Assembly: GCA_965217135.1 (NCBI GenBank)
Contig: OZ244249.1
Span: 1,922,001 to 1,986,000 of the forward strand
Source of the DNA: HXMU1420-2 sp017643305
GTDB taxonomy: Bacteria; Pseudomonadota; Alphaproteobacteria; Rhodobacterales; Rhodobacteraceae
DNA length: 64,000 bases
Direction of reading: 5' to 3'
Of this stretch, positions 35,452-42,385 are shown in pieces. A program made the position numbers and the translations under genes. Below the pieces are notes generated by a model. The model made no database searches. It had not been told where the DNA came from and saw only the letters and a list, made by a program, of their open reading frames with translations. The stretch's first letter is position 1, and each line of letters starts with the position of its first letter.

Positions 35452-35463
35452 AAGGAGGAGGCG

Positions 35464-36240
35464 ATGTCCGATCAGATGGCGCATGGCGCACCGGAGCTGC
35501 GGGATGTGTCCATCGGCATGTTGCGCAAAGCGCTCCGGCGGGGCTGGGCGGATCTGCGGCGTGCACCGCTATTCGGCTTCTTCTTTGCCGGGGTCTATGT
35601 GTTGACCGGCTGGGTCATGTACATAATCACTGAGCTGACTGGCACGACCTTCTGGCTTGTTTTGGCCGCGATCGGCTTTCCGTTGATCGGGCCATTTGCG
35701 GCGGTGGGGCTTTATGAGGTGTCCCGACGACTGGAACTGGGTGAACCCCTGCGCTGGGGGGAGGTGATGGGCGTGGTCTGGCGCCAGCGTCAACGGCAAT
35801 TGCCGTGGCTGTGCTCCATCATCCTCTTCGTTTTTTTGTTCTGGTTTTTCATTGGTCACATGATCTTTGCCCTGTTTATGGGGCACGCGGCGATGACCAA
35901 CGTGTTTTCGTCAACCGAGGTGCTGCAGACGCTGGACGGCACCAAAATGCTGGGTTTTGGTACCTTGATCGGGGCGATATTCGCGCTGGTGATCTACAAC
36001 ATCACCGTGCTGTCCCTGCCCATGCTGCTGGATCGGGAGATTGATTTCGTGACCGCGCTGATCACCAGTTTTGGCTATGTGAACAAGCACCCTGTCGTCA
36101 TGCTGGCCTGGGCGCTGTTTGTTGCGGTGATAACGTTTGTCGCTTTGGTGCCGTTTTTCCTTGGCCTGTTTGTGGTCCTGCCGTTGCTGGGGCATGCGAC
36201 ATGGCATCTGTATGATCAGCTGGCCATTCGCGACACTTAA
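35464..36240 (+). CDS. DUF2189 multi-pass membrane protein
   Basis: 258 residues with about six membrane helices (about 36-58, 62-82, 115-140, 165-190, 205-230, 228-250). Matches DUF2189: VSIGMLRKALRRGWADLRRAP, GFPLIGPFAAVGLYEVSRRLE and SFGYVNKHPVVMLAWALF. Function unknown. AAAGGAGG lies 7 bases before the ATG. Follows the amidase closely. Confidence 0.88.
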   Translation: MSDQMAHGAPELRDVSIGMLRKALRRGWADLRRAPLFGFFFAGVYVLTGWVMYIITELTGTTFWLVLAAIGFPLIGPFAAVGLYEVSRRLELGEPLRWGEVMGVVWRQRQRQLPWLCSIILFVFLFWFFIGHMIFALFMGHAAMTNVFSSTEVLQTLDGTKMLGFGTLIGAIFALVIYNITVLSLPMLLDREIDFVTALITSFGYVNKHPVVMLAWALFVAVITFVALVPFFLGLFVVLPLLGHATWHLYDQLAIRDT

Positions 36241-36337
36241 GCTGATGTCCCGTAAAGTCTGAAAGTTTCCGAGGCGAATTCTTGCAAAAAAATCGGTGTG
36301 GGTTGCGGATTATTGGATCGAATTCGGCCATCCCGGT

Positions 36338-36565
36338 TCAGTCTGGCGTGTTGATCTCTTCGCGTCCCATGGCCACCAGCCGCGCCCGCAGGGCTGGGGC
36401 GCGCGGGTCGCCTGCCTCCAACGCGAATACATAGGCGTGGGTCAGGTAAAACCCTGTGGCCGTTTCGTCCGTGGCTGTATCCGCCGCTTCGACATATAGT
36501 TTAATCAGCACTGCCCGGTCGTCAGCTGCGTGCGCGGCCAGCAGCCGGGCGTCCAGATTGCTCAT
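36338..36565 (-). CDS. Small conserved hypothetical protein behind the Rieske oxygenase
   Basis: 75 residues starting MSNLDARLLAAHAADD; entirely helical and soluble in appearance, with FYLTHAYVFALEAGDPRA in the middle, perhaps a TPR-like helical pair. The start overlaps the oxygenase stop as ATGA, so the two are co-translated. Not a ferredoxin or reductase: there are no cysteines. Function unknown; an accessory or stabilising role for the oxygenase is possible. Confidence 0.75.
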   Translation of the reverse strand: MSNLDARLLAAHAADDRAVLIKLYVEAADTATDETATGFYLTHAYVFALEAGDPRAPALRARLVAMGREEINTPD

Positions 36566-37722
36566 TCAGCCGCTTTGGACTGGCTACGGAAATGGTCGAC
36601 CTGTGCTGCTATCCAGTCGTGGAACACGTGGGTCGGGCCATCCATCGCCGGGGAAAACCGACCGCCGTCAAACCCGGGGGCCAAACGTCCACGCTGCATG
36701 CCTTCGACAACAAAGACGTCTTCGACGAACACCTCTTTCCATTGGGCCGCGTTTCGATCCCGCAGGGCCTGGTCGGTGTCGGGGGTCGTGTAGAACAGGT
36801 GCACATGTTCCACCGTCCGGTCCAGACCTTCGGGCAGCAGGATGATGGCATAGGCGTGGTCGCGATGCACCCCCAGCAGGACATTGGGGAAGGCCGCGAC
36901 ATATTCCGCGCCGGTATCCCACATCTGGCTGAGCCCGTCGAAATCCGGGAAAACGTCACCGTTTTCGTCTTGGAGCTGGCGGTAGACCAGGGTGCCCTGG
37001 CCCGCGTAAAGGCCCGGTTTTTCGATATGGTAGTGGTCTTCCAAACGGGAATAGCTGTTCAGCCCGGGATGTACCCAGGGCAGGTGATAGCTTTCACAGT
37101 AGTTTTCCACTGCCAGTTTCCAGTTGCAGTTCACGTCCAGTTGGAACGCGCTTTCCGCCCCGCCATGGAACAGCGGTTTGTCGAACTCGGCCCACCGCGC
37201 GATCAGGTCGGCCATGGCTTCGGTAAACGGCGCGGCGGTGCCGGAGATGTTGATCCAAACCACATCCATCCAGATATGGCTGCGCACCTCGATCAGGCCC
37301 AGTTCGCTGCGGTTGATGGCTTCATGCGTGTTCTGACCTGGGCCGCCCACATGCGGGGTGCTGACCAGCCGTCCGTCGGTACCGTAGCACCAGCTGTGAT
37401 AGGGGCAACGGATTGCGCCTTCGATCTTTCGCGGTTCTTCTACCAGGATCATGCCGCGATGGCGGCAGATGTTCTGGAACACACGCACCTGACCGGCGTG
37501 GTCTCGCAGCAACAACAACGGGATGCCTGCGAAGGTGATTGGCTTGGCATCACCCACCTCGGGTACATCCGCGGTGACGGCCAGACCCGCCCATTGGCTC
37601 TGTAACAGGGCCATACTTTCTTCGGCGTAGATGGCCGGGTCGGTGTAATGCGCGTTGGGCAGCCCGTTGGCGATTTCGATGGGGCGGCGAACGCTGCTAA
37701 GGTCTGTGACTGCGTCGGACAT
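36562..37722 (-). CDS. Rieske non-heme iron oxygenase, alpha subunit
   Basis: 386 residues from MSDAVTDLSS. Rieske 2Fe-2S ligands CRHRG (about 88-92) and CPYHSW (about 106-110); catalytic iron ligands in NYCESYHLPWVHPGL (two His about 210-215) and a distal Asp near the C-terminus. Overall layout resembles monooxygenases that demethylate quaternary ammonium compounds such as glycine betaine, stachydrine or carnitine (GbcA-like). The assignment of substrate is tentative. The required reductase is not adjacent. A 16-bp dyad lies 12 bases before the start. Confidence 0.9.
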   Translation of the reverse strand: MSDAVTDLSSVRRPIEIANGLPNAHYTDPAIYAEESMALLQSQWAGLAVTADVPEVGDAKPITFAGIPLLLLRDHAGQVRVFQNICRHRGMILVEEPRKIEGAIRCPYHSWCYGTDGRLVSTPHVGGPGQNTHEAINRSELGLIEVRSHIWMDVVWINISGTAAPFTEAMADLIARWAEFDKPLFHGGAESAFQLDVNCNWKLAVENYCESYHLPWVHPGLNSYSRLEDHYHIEKPGLYAGQGTLVYRQLQDENGDVFPDFDGLSQMWDTGAEYVAAFPNVLLGVHRDHAYAIILLPEGLDRTVEHVHLFYTTPDTDQALRDRNAAQWKEVFVEDVFVVEGMQRGRLAPGFDGGRFSPAMDGPTHVFHDWIAAQVDHFRSQSKAAE

Positions 37723-37733
37723 GGCTAACTCCC

Positions 37734-37749
37734 GATATGGTCTCATATC
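37734..37749. promoter_or_regulatory. GATATG-N4-CATATC dyad upstream of the Rieske gene
   Basis: Perfect 6-bp arms separated by GTCT, centred about 20 bases before the oxygenase start, i.e. in the expected untranslated leader or promoter. Could bind a regulator blocking transcription; the neighbouring XRE gene product is one candidate. Confidence 0.4.
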
Positions 37750-37817
37750 AGGGTTTGCATCCGCGCCATTCGTTGTCCGGTCTGTTCACGACATGGCATT
37801 TCTCACTGCGACATGCG

Positions 37818-38615
37818 CTAGCGGAAATTAACTTTCGGCTGCAGCAGGCGGGCGTGGAACGGTAGCAGATCTTCCTCGGCGTAGTATCCGGCTTGGCGCG
37901 CGGCGGTCATGACTTTGGACCGATCCCGGCCCAGAAATTCATAGACCATACGTTCAACACGCGTCGCGGTTGGGCTTTCGCGAACTGTTCGTGTGACGTA
38001 ACCGACCCAGAAATTATTGGCGAAAGACGGAACTCGGTTGAGATAGTTGAACGTGTTGGTCATAGCATTTCGGCGGGAGATGACCGCGACGATTCCGTCT
38101 TCCTGATTGGCGATGTAGCCGCGAAACTCCCGCGTGTGCAGGTCGTCGCGCAAACCCTGCTGGCGCATCGCTTCGCGTAGTTCGAACCCGCGCACAAAGG
38201 TGCCGCTGCCCTGTCTAAACACATAGACAATCCCGACAACGAACTGGCTTACATCCAGAAAACTGCGGCGGGAAAACCGGTAGAAGCCGCTTGGAAATAC
38301 TTCTTCCGGCAGGTTTTCGACACCCGCGCCAGCGAATTCGGCCAGCATGGGGCCGGTCAGGATGCCGCTTGTGGTCCTGAGATTTTCAATGGGTTCCAGC
38401 AAAACGCGCGCATCGACACCAAAAAAACTGCAAATCCGCTCCAGCACGTCGGGCCGGGGAAAACTTTCGCCAGATAAGTAGCGGTTGAATTGTGTCCGGT
38501 TGATGCCAAGCTGCCGCGACAGTTCTGAAACTGACTGATACTCCTGCGCGAGCTGACGCAGATTGGCCCCGAACATGTTGCGAAGTTCCGCCGGTGAGCG
38601 TGTGGTCTTGACCAT
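37818..38615 (-). CDS. XRE family transcriptional regulator with unknown C-terminal domain
   Basis: 265 residues. N-terminal HTH_3/Cro-like domain (about 12-70, SVSELSRQLGINRTQFNRYLSGESFP). The remaining ~190 residues form an unassigned domain with FVVGIVYVFRQGSGTFVRG and ATRVERMVYEFLGRDRSKV, perhaps a ligand sensor. An 11-bp palindrome lies just upstream. It is on the same strand as the Rieske gene, 95 bp before it. Confidence 0.85.
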   Translation of the reverse strand: MVKTTRSPAELRNMFGANLRQLAQEYQSVSELSRQLGINRTQFNRYLSGESFPRPDVLERICSFFGVDARVLLEPIENLRTTSGILTGPMLAEFAGAGVENLPEEVFPSGFYRFSRRSFLDVSQFVVGIVYVFRQGSGTFVRGFELREAMRQQGLRDDLHTREFRGYIANQEDGIVAVISRRNAMTNTFNYLNRVPSFANNFWVGYVTRTVRESPTATRVERMVYEFLGRDRSKVMTAARQAGYYAEEDLLPFHARLLQPKVNFR

Positions 38616-38639
38616 GACTTGTTTTCGTTCCCCAAATTT

Positions 38640-38650
38640 CCGGTCACCGG
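38640..38650. promoter_or_regulatory. CCGGT-N-ACCGG palindrome upstream of the XRE gene
   Basis: Perfect 5-bp arms around one base, 25 bases before the XRE start. Its placement suits autoregulation by the XRE protein. The remainder of 38616-38850 shows no gene. Confidence 0.35.
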
Positions 38651-38850
38651 TAAAACTTTAACAGAAAAGCCAAACCCCATATTGGCTCAATTTTCCACAA
38701 GATGACGCTAATTGGTGCCGCTTCTGACGCCAAACCGGATCGAGAGTTAGCCTGACAGACACAAATTGCAATAGTGCGACGCCGAATTTACCATGTCTCC
38801 ACAATCGGAATTGGCCCAAACTTCGGGCGGGACATTCAGAGAGAAAAATT

Positions 38851-39207
38851 ATGTTTGGTGTGGTACTTTGGAGTGATAGCGCGTCCGGCAAGGCGGTGAT
38901 CTGGTGTGAAGATCACGGAGACCTCGCCTTTTACAAGGAAACGGAACCGGGCACGGAAGTTTTATTAGGGGCAGGGGATTTGGTCGAATTCGACATAATG
39001 CTGGATCGGCAGTTTCGATTTGTGAATAATCCTAGGGTTGTATCAGACTCATATTCCTCCGGTCTGGCCGATGCTTTGGCCTATTCTGCTGACAAACCGT
39101 TGGCTCAGCCGGATGTCGGGAAATATGACACGGGATCGGCGCAGGTGATCCCGTTTGACCGGCAGCGGGTCTCACGCGAACCGCCTGCTGCGGTACATAC
39201 CGGGTAG
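38851..39207 (+). CDS. Conserved hypothetical protein, possible OB-fold
   Basis: 118 residues, soluble. The first 50 residues (FGVVLWSDSASGKAVIWCED, DLAFYKE, GDLVEFDI) resemble the beta-strand pattern of cold-shock/OB folds, but RNP motifs are not preserved. The C-terminal part is polar and probably disordered. Acidic overall. Function unknown. Preceded by its own upstream region, convergent with ilvN. Confidence 0.7.
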   Translation: MFGVVLWSDSASGKAVIWCEDHGDLAFYKETEPGTEVLLGAGDLVEFDIMLDRQFRFVNNPRVVSDSYSSGLADALAYSADKPLAQPDVGKYDTGSAQVIPFDRQRVSREPPAAVHTG

Positions 39208-39234
39208 GGCTGACGCAAACGGGTTTGACCGGGA

Positions 39235-39795
39235 TCAGGCGCCGCGCATCAGCGCGGCGACCCCCGTACGCGCAATTTCGGTCAGTCCGAGTGGGCGCAT
39301 GAGATCGGCGAAGGCGTCGATTTTCTCCGGCGCGCCCGTAATCTCGAACACAAAGCTGGTCAGCGTGCTGTCCACCACATTGGCGCGGAAAATTTCCGCG
39401 ATGCGCAGCGCTTCGACCCTTCGGTCGCCTTTGCCGGACACTTTGAACATGGCCAGTTCGCGTTCTACGGACGATCCTTCGGTGGTCAGGTCATGCACGT
39501 CATGCACGCTGACGATCCGGCCCAGTTGGGCCTGGATCTGGGCGATCACCTGCGGGGTACCGGTGGTAACGATGGTGATACGGCTCAGGTGCCCTGTATG
39601 GTCCACTTCGGCTACGGTCAGGCTTTCGATGTTGTACCCACGCCCGGAAAACAGCCCGATGACACGGGCAAGCACCCCGGCCTCGTTATCGACCAGGACC
39701 GCCAGCGTGTGCCGTTCTTCCACATCCGAAAAGGTGGGACGCAGATTATAGGCGGAATGGCTGGTGGAGCCTTTCTGAATATGTAGCGGAGACAT
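39235..39795 (-). CDS. ilvN: Acetolactate synthase regulatory (small) subunit
   Basis: 186 residues. N-terminal ACT domain (about 28-100, HTLAVLVDNEAGVLARVIGLFSGRGYNIESL) that binds valine for feedback inhibition, followed by the ALS small-subunit C-terminal domain. The N-terminal 25 residues extend the family core. Last gene of the ilvB-parD-ilvN operon; it is 30 bases after the ParD gene. Confidence 0.95.
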   Translation of the reverse strand: MSPLHIQKGSTSHSAYNLRPTFSDVEERHTLAVLVDNEAGVLARVIGLFSGRGYNIESLTVAEVDHTGHLSRITIVTTGTPQVIAQIQAQLGRIVSVHDVHDLTTEGSSVERELAMFKVSGKGDRRVEALRIAEIFRANVVDSTLTSFVFEITGAPEKIDAFADLMRPLGLTEIARTGVAALMRGA

Positions 39796-39825
39796 GAGCG
39801 GGATCTTTCGAAAAGGGTGATAGGG

Positions 39826-40095
39826 TCAGGTTGCGCGATCGGCTTCGGTCAGCGCGTCAAAGGCCTGCTCCAGCGCGGCCTCTTCCAGTTCACTGTTCAT
39901 GGCCAACGGATCGTCGGCCTCTTCCAATAGCAGGTCCATGTATTCGGACAGGTCTTCGCGGCGTTCCTGGTCTTCTTCCAGAAGGCGCAGGCCGGCACGC
40001 ACAACTTCCCGTGCGCTTTGATACTTTCCCGACGAAATCAGGCGTTCAATCAACGCTTGGTCGGTTTCCGTCAGGTACACGTTACGGGTTGCCAT
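39826..40095 (-). CDS. ParD/CopG-type antitoxin-like protein inside the ilvBN operon
   Basis: 89 residues. Ribbon-helix-helix N-terminus (NVYLTETDQALIERLISSGKYQSAREVVRAGLRLLEEDQ) is typical of ParD antitoxins; the acidic C-terminal half (EEADDPLAMNSELEEAALEQ) would be the toxin-binding region. No ParE toxin frame follows or precedes. The gene fits tightly between ilvB (42 bases) and ilvN (30 bases), all on one strand, so it is transcribed with branched-chain amino acid genes. It may be an orphan antitoxin reused as a DNA-binding regulator. Confidence 0.85.
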   Translation of the reverse strand: MATRNVYLTETDQALIERLISSGKYQSAREVVRAGLRLLEEDQERREDLSEYMDLLLEEADDPLAMNSELEEAALEQAFDALTEADRAT

Positions 40096-40137
40096 ACAGT
40101 ACTCCTTTGCCCTAGGGCGAAAACCAAATTTCCGGTT

Positions 40138-41892
40138 TTACACCAGGACAGATCCTTTGCTGTCGATGACACCCTGTGTTTCGGCTTCGCCCAACAGCAT
40201 TTCGTTATGGGCCTTACCGGACGGAATCATCGGGAAGCAGTTTTCATGCTTTTCCACGGCACAGTCAAAGATGACCGGGCCGTCATATGCCAGCATTTCC
40301 GCGATCGCATCATCCAGATCGGCCGGATTGTCGCAATAGATGCCTTTGGCGCCGAAGGCTTCAGCAAGTTTCACGAAATCTGGCAGCGCTTCGGACCAGG
40401 AATGCGAATAGCGTTCGCCATGCAGCAGTTCCTGCCACTGACGCACCATGCCCAGCCGTTCATTATTCAGGATGAACTGTTTCACTGGCAGGCGATACTG
40501 AACCGCGGTACCCATTTCTTGCATGTTCATCAGCCAGGACGCTTCGCCCGCCACGTTGATGACCAATGCGTCCGGATGCGCGATCTGCACACCGATGGAA
40601 GCGGGCGTGCCATAGCCCATAGTGCCCAGCCCGCCGGAGGTCATCCAGTGATTGGGGTCTTCAAAGCCCAGGAACTGGGCGGCCCACATCTGGTGCTGGC
40701 CGACCTCGGTACAGATGAACCGGTCCTTGCGGTCCTTGGTCAGCGCCTCCAGCCGTTCCATCGCGTATTGCGGTTTGATCGCCTGGTCGCTGCCGGCGTA
40801 GGTCAGGCATTTCACGCCGCGCCATTCGTCGATCTGGGCGCTCCAGGCTTTGACATGGGCTGCGTCGGTCTTGCGCCCGCGCGATTTCCAGACCTTCAAC
40901 ACGTCTTCCAGCACATGGGCCACATCGCCGACAATCGGGATGTCGGTCTTGATGACCTTGTTGATTGACGACGGATCGATATCGATATGCGCCTTGATGG
41001 AATTGGGGCTGAATGCATCGATGCGCCCGGTGATCCGGTCGTCAAACCGCGCACCGATATTGATCAGCAGGTCACAGCCATGCATGGCCAGGTTGGCCTC
41101 ATACAGCCCGTGCATCCCCAGCATGCCCATCCAGTTCGGTCCAGACGCCGGATAGCTGCCCAGCCCCATCAGGGTGGAGGTGATGGGAAAACCTGTTGCA
41201 TCCACCAGTTCGCGCAAAAGCTGGCTGGCTGCCGGGCCGGAGTTGATGACGCCGCCACCTGTGTAGAACACTGGCTTCTGGGCGGTTTCCATCGCCTCAA
41301 CCAGTTCGGTGATGGAGGCGATGTCGCCCTTCACGCGCGGCTGGTAATGGCTGGCCGCGGGTTTCGGCGGCGCATAGGTGCCAGTGGCGAACTGCACGTC
41401 CTTCGGAATGTCGATCAGCACCGGGCCAGGCCGCCCGCTGGTGGCAACGTGGAAGGCTTCATGGATGGTGCCGGACAGCGCATTTGTGTCTTTCACCAGC
41501 CAGTTATGTTTGGTGCAGGCGCGGGTGATGCCAACGGTGTCGGCCTCCTGAAACGCGTCCGAACCGATCATGAAGGTCGGCACCTGGCCGGTTAGAACAA
41601 CCAGGGGGATCGAGTCCATCAGCGCGTCGGTAATACCGGTCACGGCATTGGTCGCTCCGGGGCCCGAGGTGACCAGAACAACGCCAGGTTTGCCGGTAGA
41701 CCGGGCATACCCTTCTGCCGCATGCACCGCGCCCTGTTCGTGGCGCACAAGGATGTGGCGAATGTCGTTCTGCTGGAACACCTCATCATAAATCGGTAGG
41801 ACCGCGCCGCCGGGATAGCCGAACACCGTATCCACACCCTGATCCTTCAGGGCCTGAACCACCATTTTCGCTCCGGTCATTTCACGTGTCAT
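40138..41892 (-). CDS. ilvB: Acetolactate synthase catalytic (large) subunit
   Basis: Condenses pyruvate (or pyruvate and 2-oxobutyrate) in valine, leucine and isoleucine synthesis using ThDP, Mg and FAD. 584 residues from MTREMTGAKMV, chosen because GGAG lies 6 bases before this ATG; earlier in-frame ATG/TTG codons lack a ribosome site. Shows the catalytic Glu segment VRHEQGAVHAAEGYARSTG, the FAD region and the ThDP motif GEASWLMNMQEMGTAVQYRLPV (where usual GDGS is GEAS). An attenuator precedes it. Confidence 0.95.
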   Translation of the reverse strand: MTREMTGAKMVVQALKDQGVDTVFGYPGGAVLPIYDEVFQQNDIRHILVRHEQGAVHAAEGYARSTGKPGVVLVTSGPGATNAVTGITDALMDSIPLVVLTGQVPTFMIGSDAFQEADTVGITRACTKHNWLVKDTNALSGTIHEAFHVATSGRPGPVLIDIPKDVQFATGTYAPPKPAASHYQPRVKGDIASITELVEAMETAQKPVFYTGGGVINSGPAASQLLRELVDATGFPITSTLMGLGSYPASGPNWMGMLGMHGLYEANLAMHGCDLLINIGARFDDRITGRIDAFSPNSIKAHIDIDPSSINKVIKTDIPIVGDVAHVLEDVLKVWKSRGRKTDAAHVKAWSAQIDEWRGVKCLTYAGSDQAIKPQYAMERLEALTKDRKDRFICTEVGQHQMWAAQFLGFEDPNHWMTSGGLGTMGYGTPASIGVQIAHPDALVINVAGEASWLMNMQEMGTAVQYRLPVKQFILNNERLGMVRQWQELLHGERYSHSWSEALPDFVKLAEAFGAKGIYCDNPADLDDAIAEMLAYDGPVIFDCAVEKHENCFPMIPSGKAHNEMLLGEAETQGVIDSKGSVLV

Positions 41893-41926
41893 TTTCAGCT
41901 CCATCCGCGGCACGTTTCGCATTTGC

Positions 41927-41953
41927 AAAAAAAAGCCCCCGAGCTTCGGGGGC
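41927..41953 (-). terminator. Intrinsic terminator (attenuator) before ilvB
   Basis: On the minus strand GCCCCCGA/TCGGGGGC with an AGC loop (41935-41953) is followed directly by eight T residues. It lies 35 bases before the ilvB start. Its 5' arm can instead pair with part of the leader: CCCATGCGC (41951-41959) is complementary to GCGCATGGG (41987-41995) inside the leader peptide gene, giving mutually exclusive structures as in amino acid attenuation. Confidence 0.9.
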
Positions 41954-41979
41954 GCATGGGTTTAGGTATGGTCTTACCG

Positions 41980-42027
41980 TTACCGGCCCATGCGCACTTT
42001 TCCTACGATGACGACTAGGGTTTTCAT
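41980..42027 (-). CDS. ilvL: ilvB leader peptide
   Basis: A 15-residue peptide M-K-T-L-V-V-I-V-G-K-V-R-M-G-R ending in TAA. Five successive regulatory codons (Leu, Val, Val, Ile, Val) plus a further Val are products of the pathway controlled. GGAG lies 8 bases before the ATG. Ribosome stalling at Leu/Val/Ile codons would free the downstream anti-terminator pairing and let transcription enter ilvB. All elements of classical ribosome-mediated attenuation are visible. Confidence 0.88.
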   Translation of the reverse strand: MKTLVVIVGKVRMGR

Positions 42028-42052
42028 CCCAGTGGCTCCTTTGCGTTCGGGG

Positions 42053-42081
42053 ACATTACGGACGGTGCACAGGGGCGTCAA
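42053..42081 (-). promoter_or_regulatory. Promoter of the ilv leader
   Basis: TTGACG on the minus strand (42076-42081) is followed after exactly 17 bases by TAATGT (42053-42058), placing the transcript start about 20 bases before the leader peptide start. The -35 is near consensus, the -10 moderate. Confidence 0.55.
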
Positions 42082-42330
42082 CCGGCAATTGTTCGAAATT
42101 TATGTCTCTCAGGTGCGGCGATTTGGCAGAAAATTACGAAAAACCACCTCAACCCGGAATTTTCGCAAAAAGAATGCGCCGTTTCGCGGTGATTCCGTCG
42201 GATTGGTAGCTGGTTTGCGGTGCAGGGTGGACAGGTCCGGTTGCCTATCGCGATAGACCGGTCCGAACTGGGTATCGGTCTGTGGGACCGTCTTGGGCGA
42301 GATCTGGGAATATCAGTCTCTGAAATGCCA

Positions 42331-42365
42331 GCGGGCGGCCCCGGCTTTCTGCCAGGGCCGCCCGC
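42331..42365 (-). terminator. Hairpin terminator after the TRAP operon
   Basis: Long GC-rich arms GCGGGCGGCCC (42331-42341) and GGGCCGCCCGC (42355-42365), 11 pairs, 21 bases beyond the dctM stop on the minus strand. The downstream T content is low. It isolates the TRAP operon from the ilv operon. The rest of 42082-42330 holds no recognised gene. Confidence 0.65.
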
Positions 42366-42385
42366 CGCTGTTCAGGTGTCGCGGA

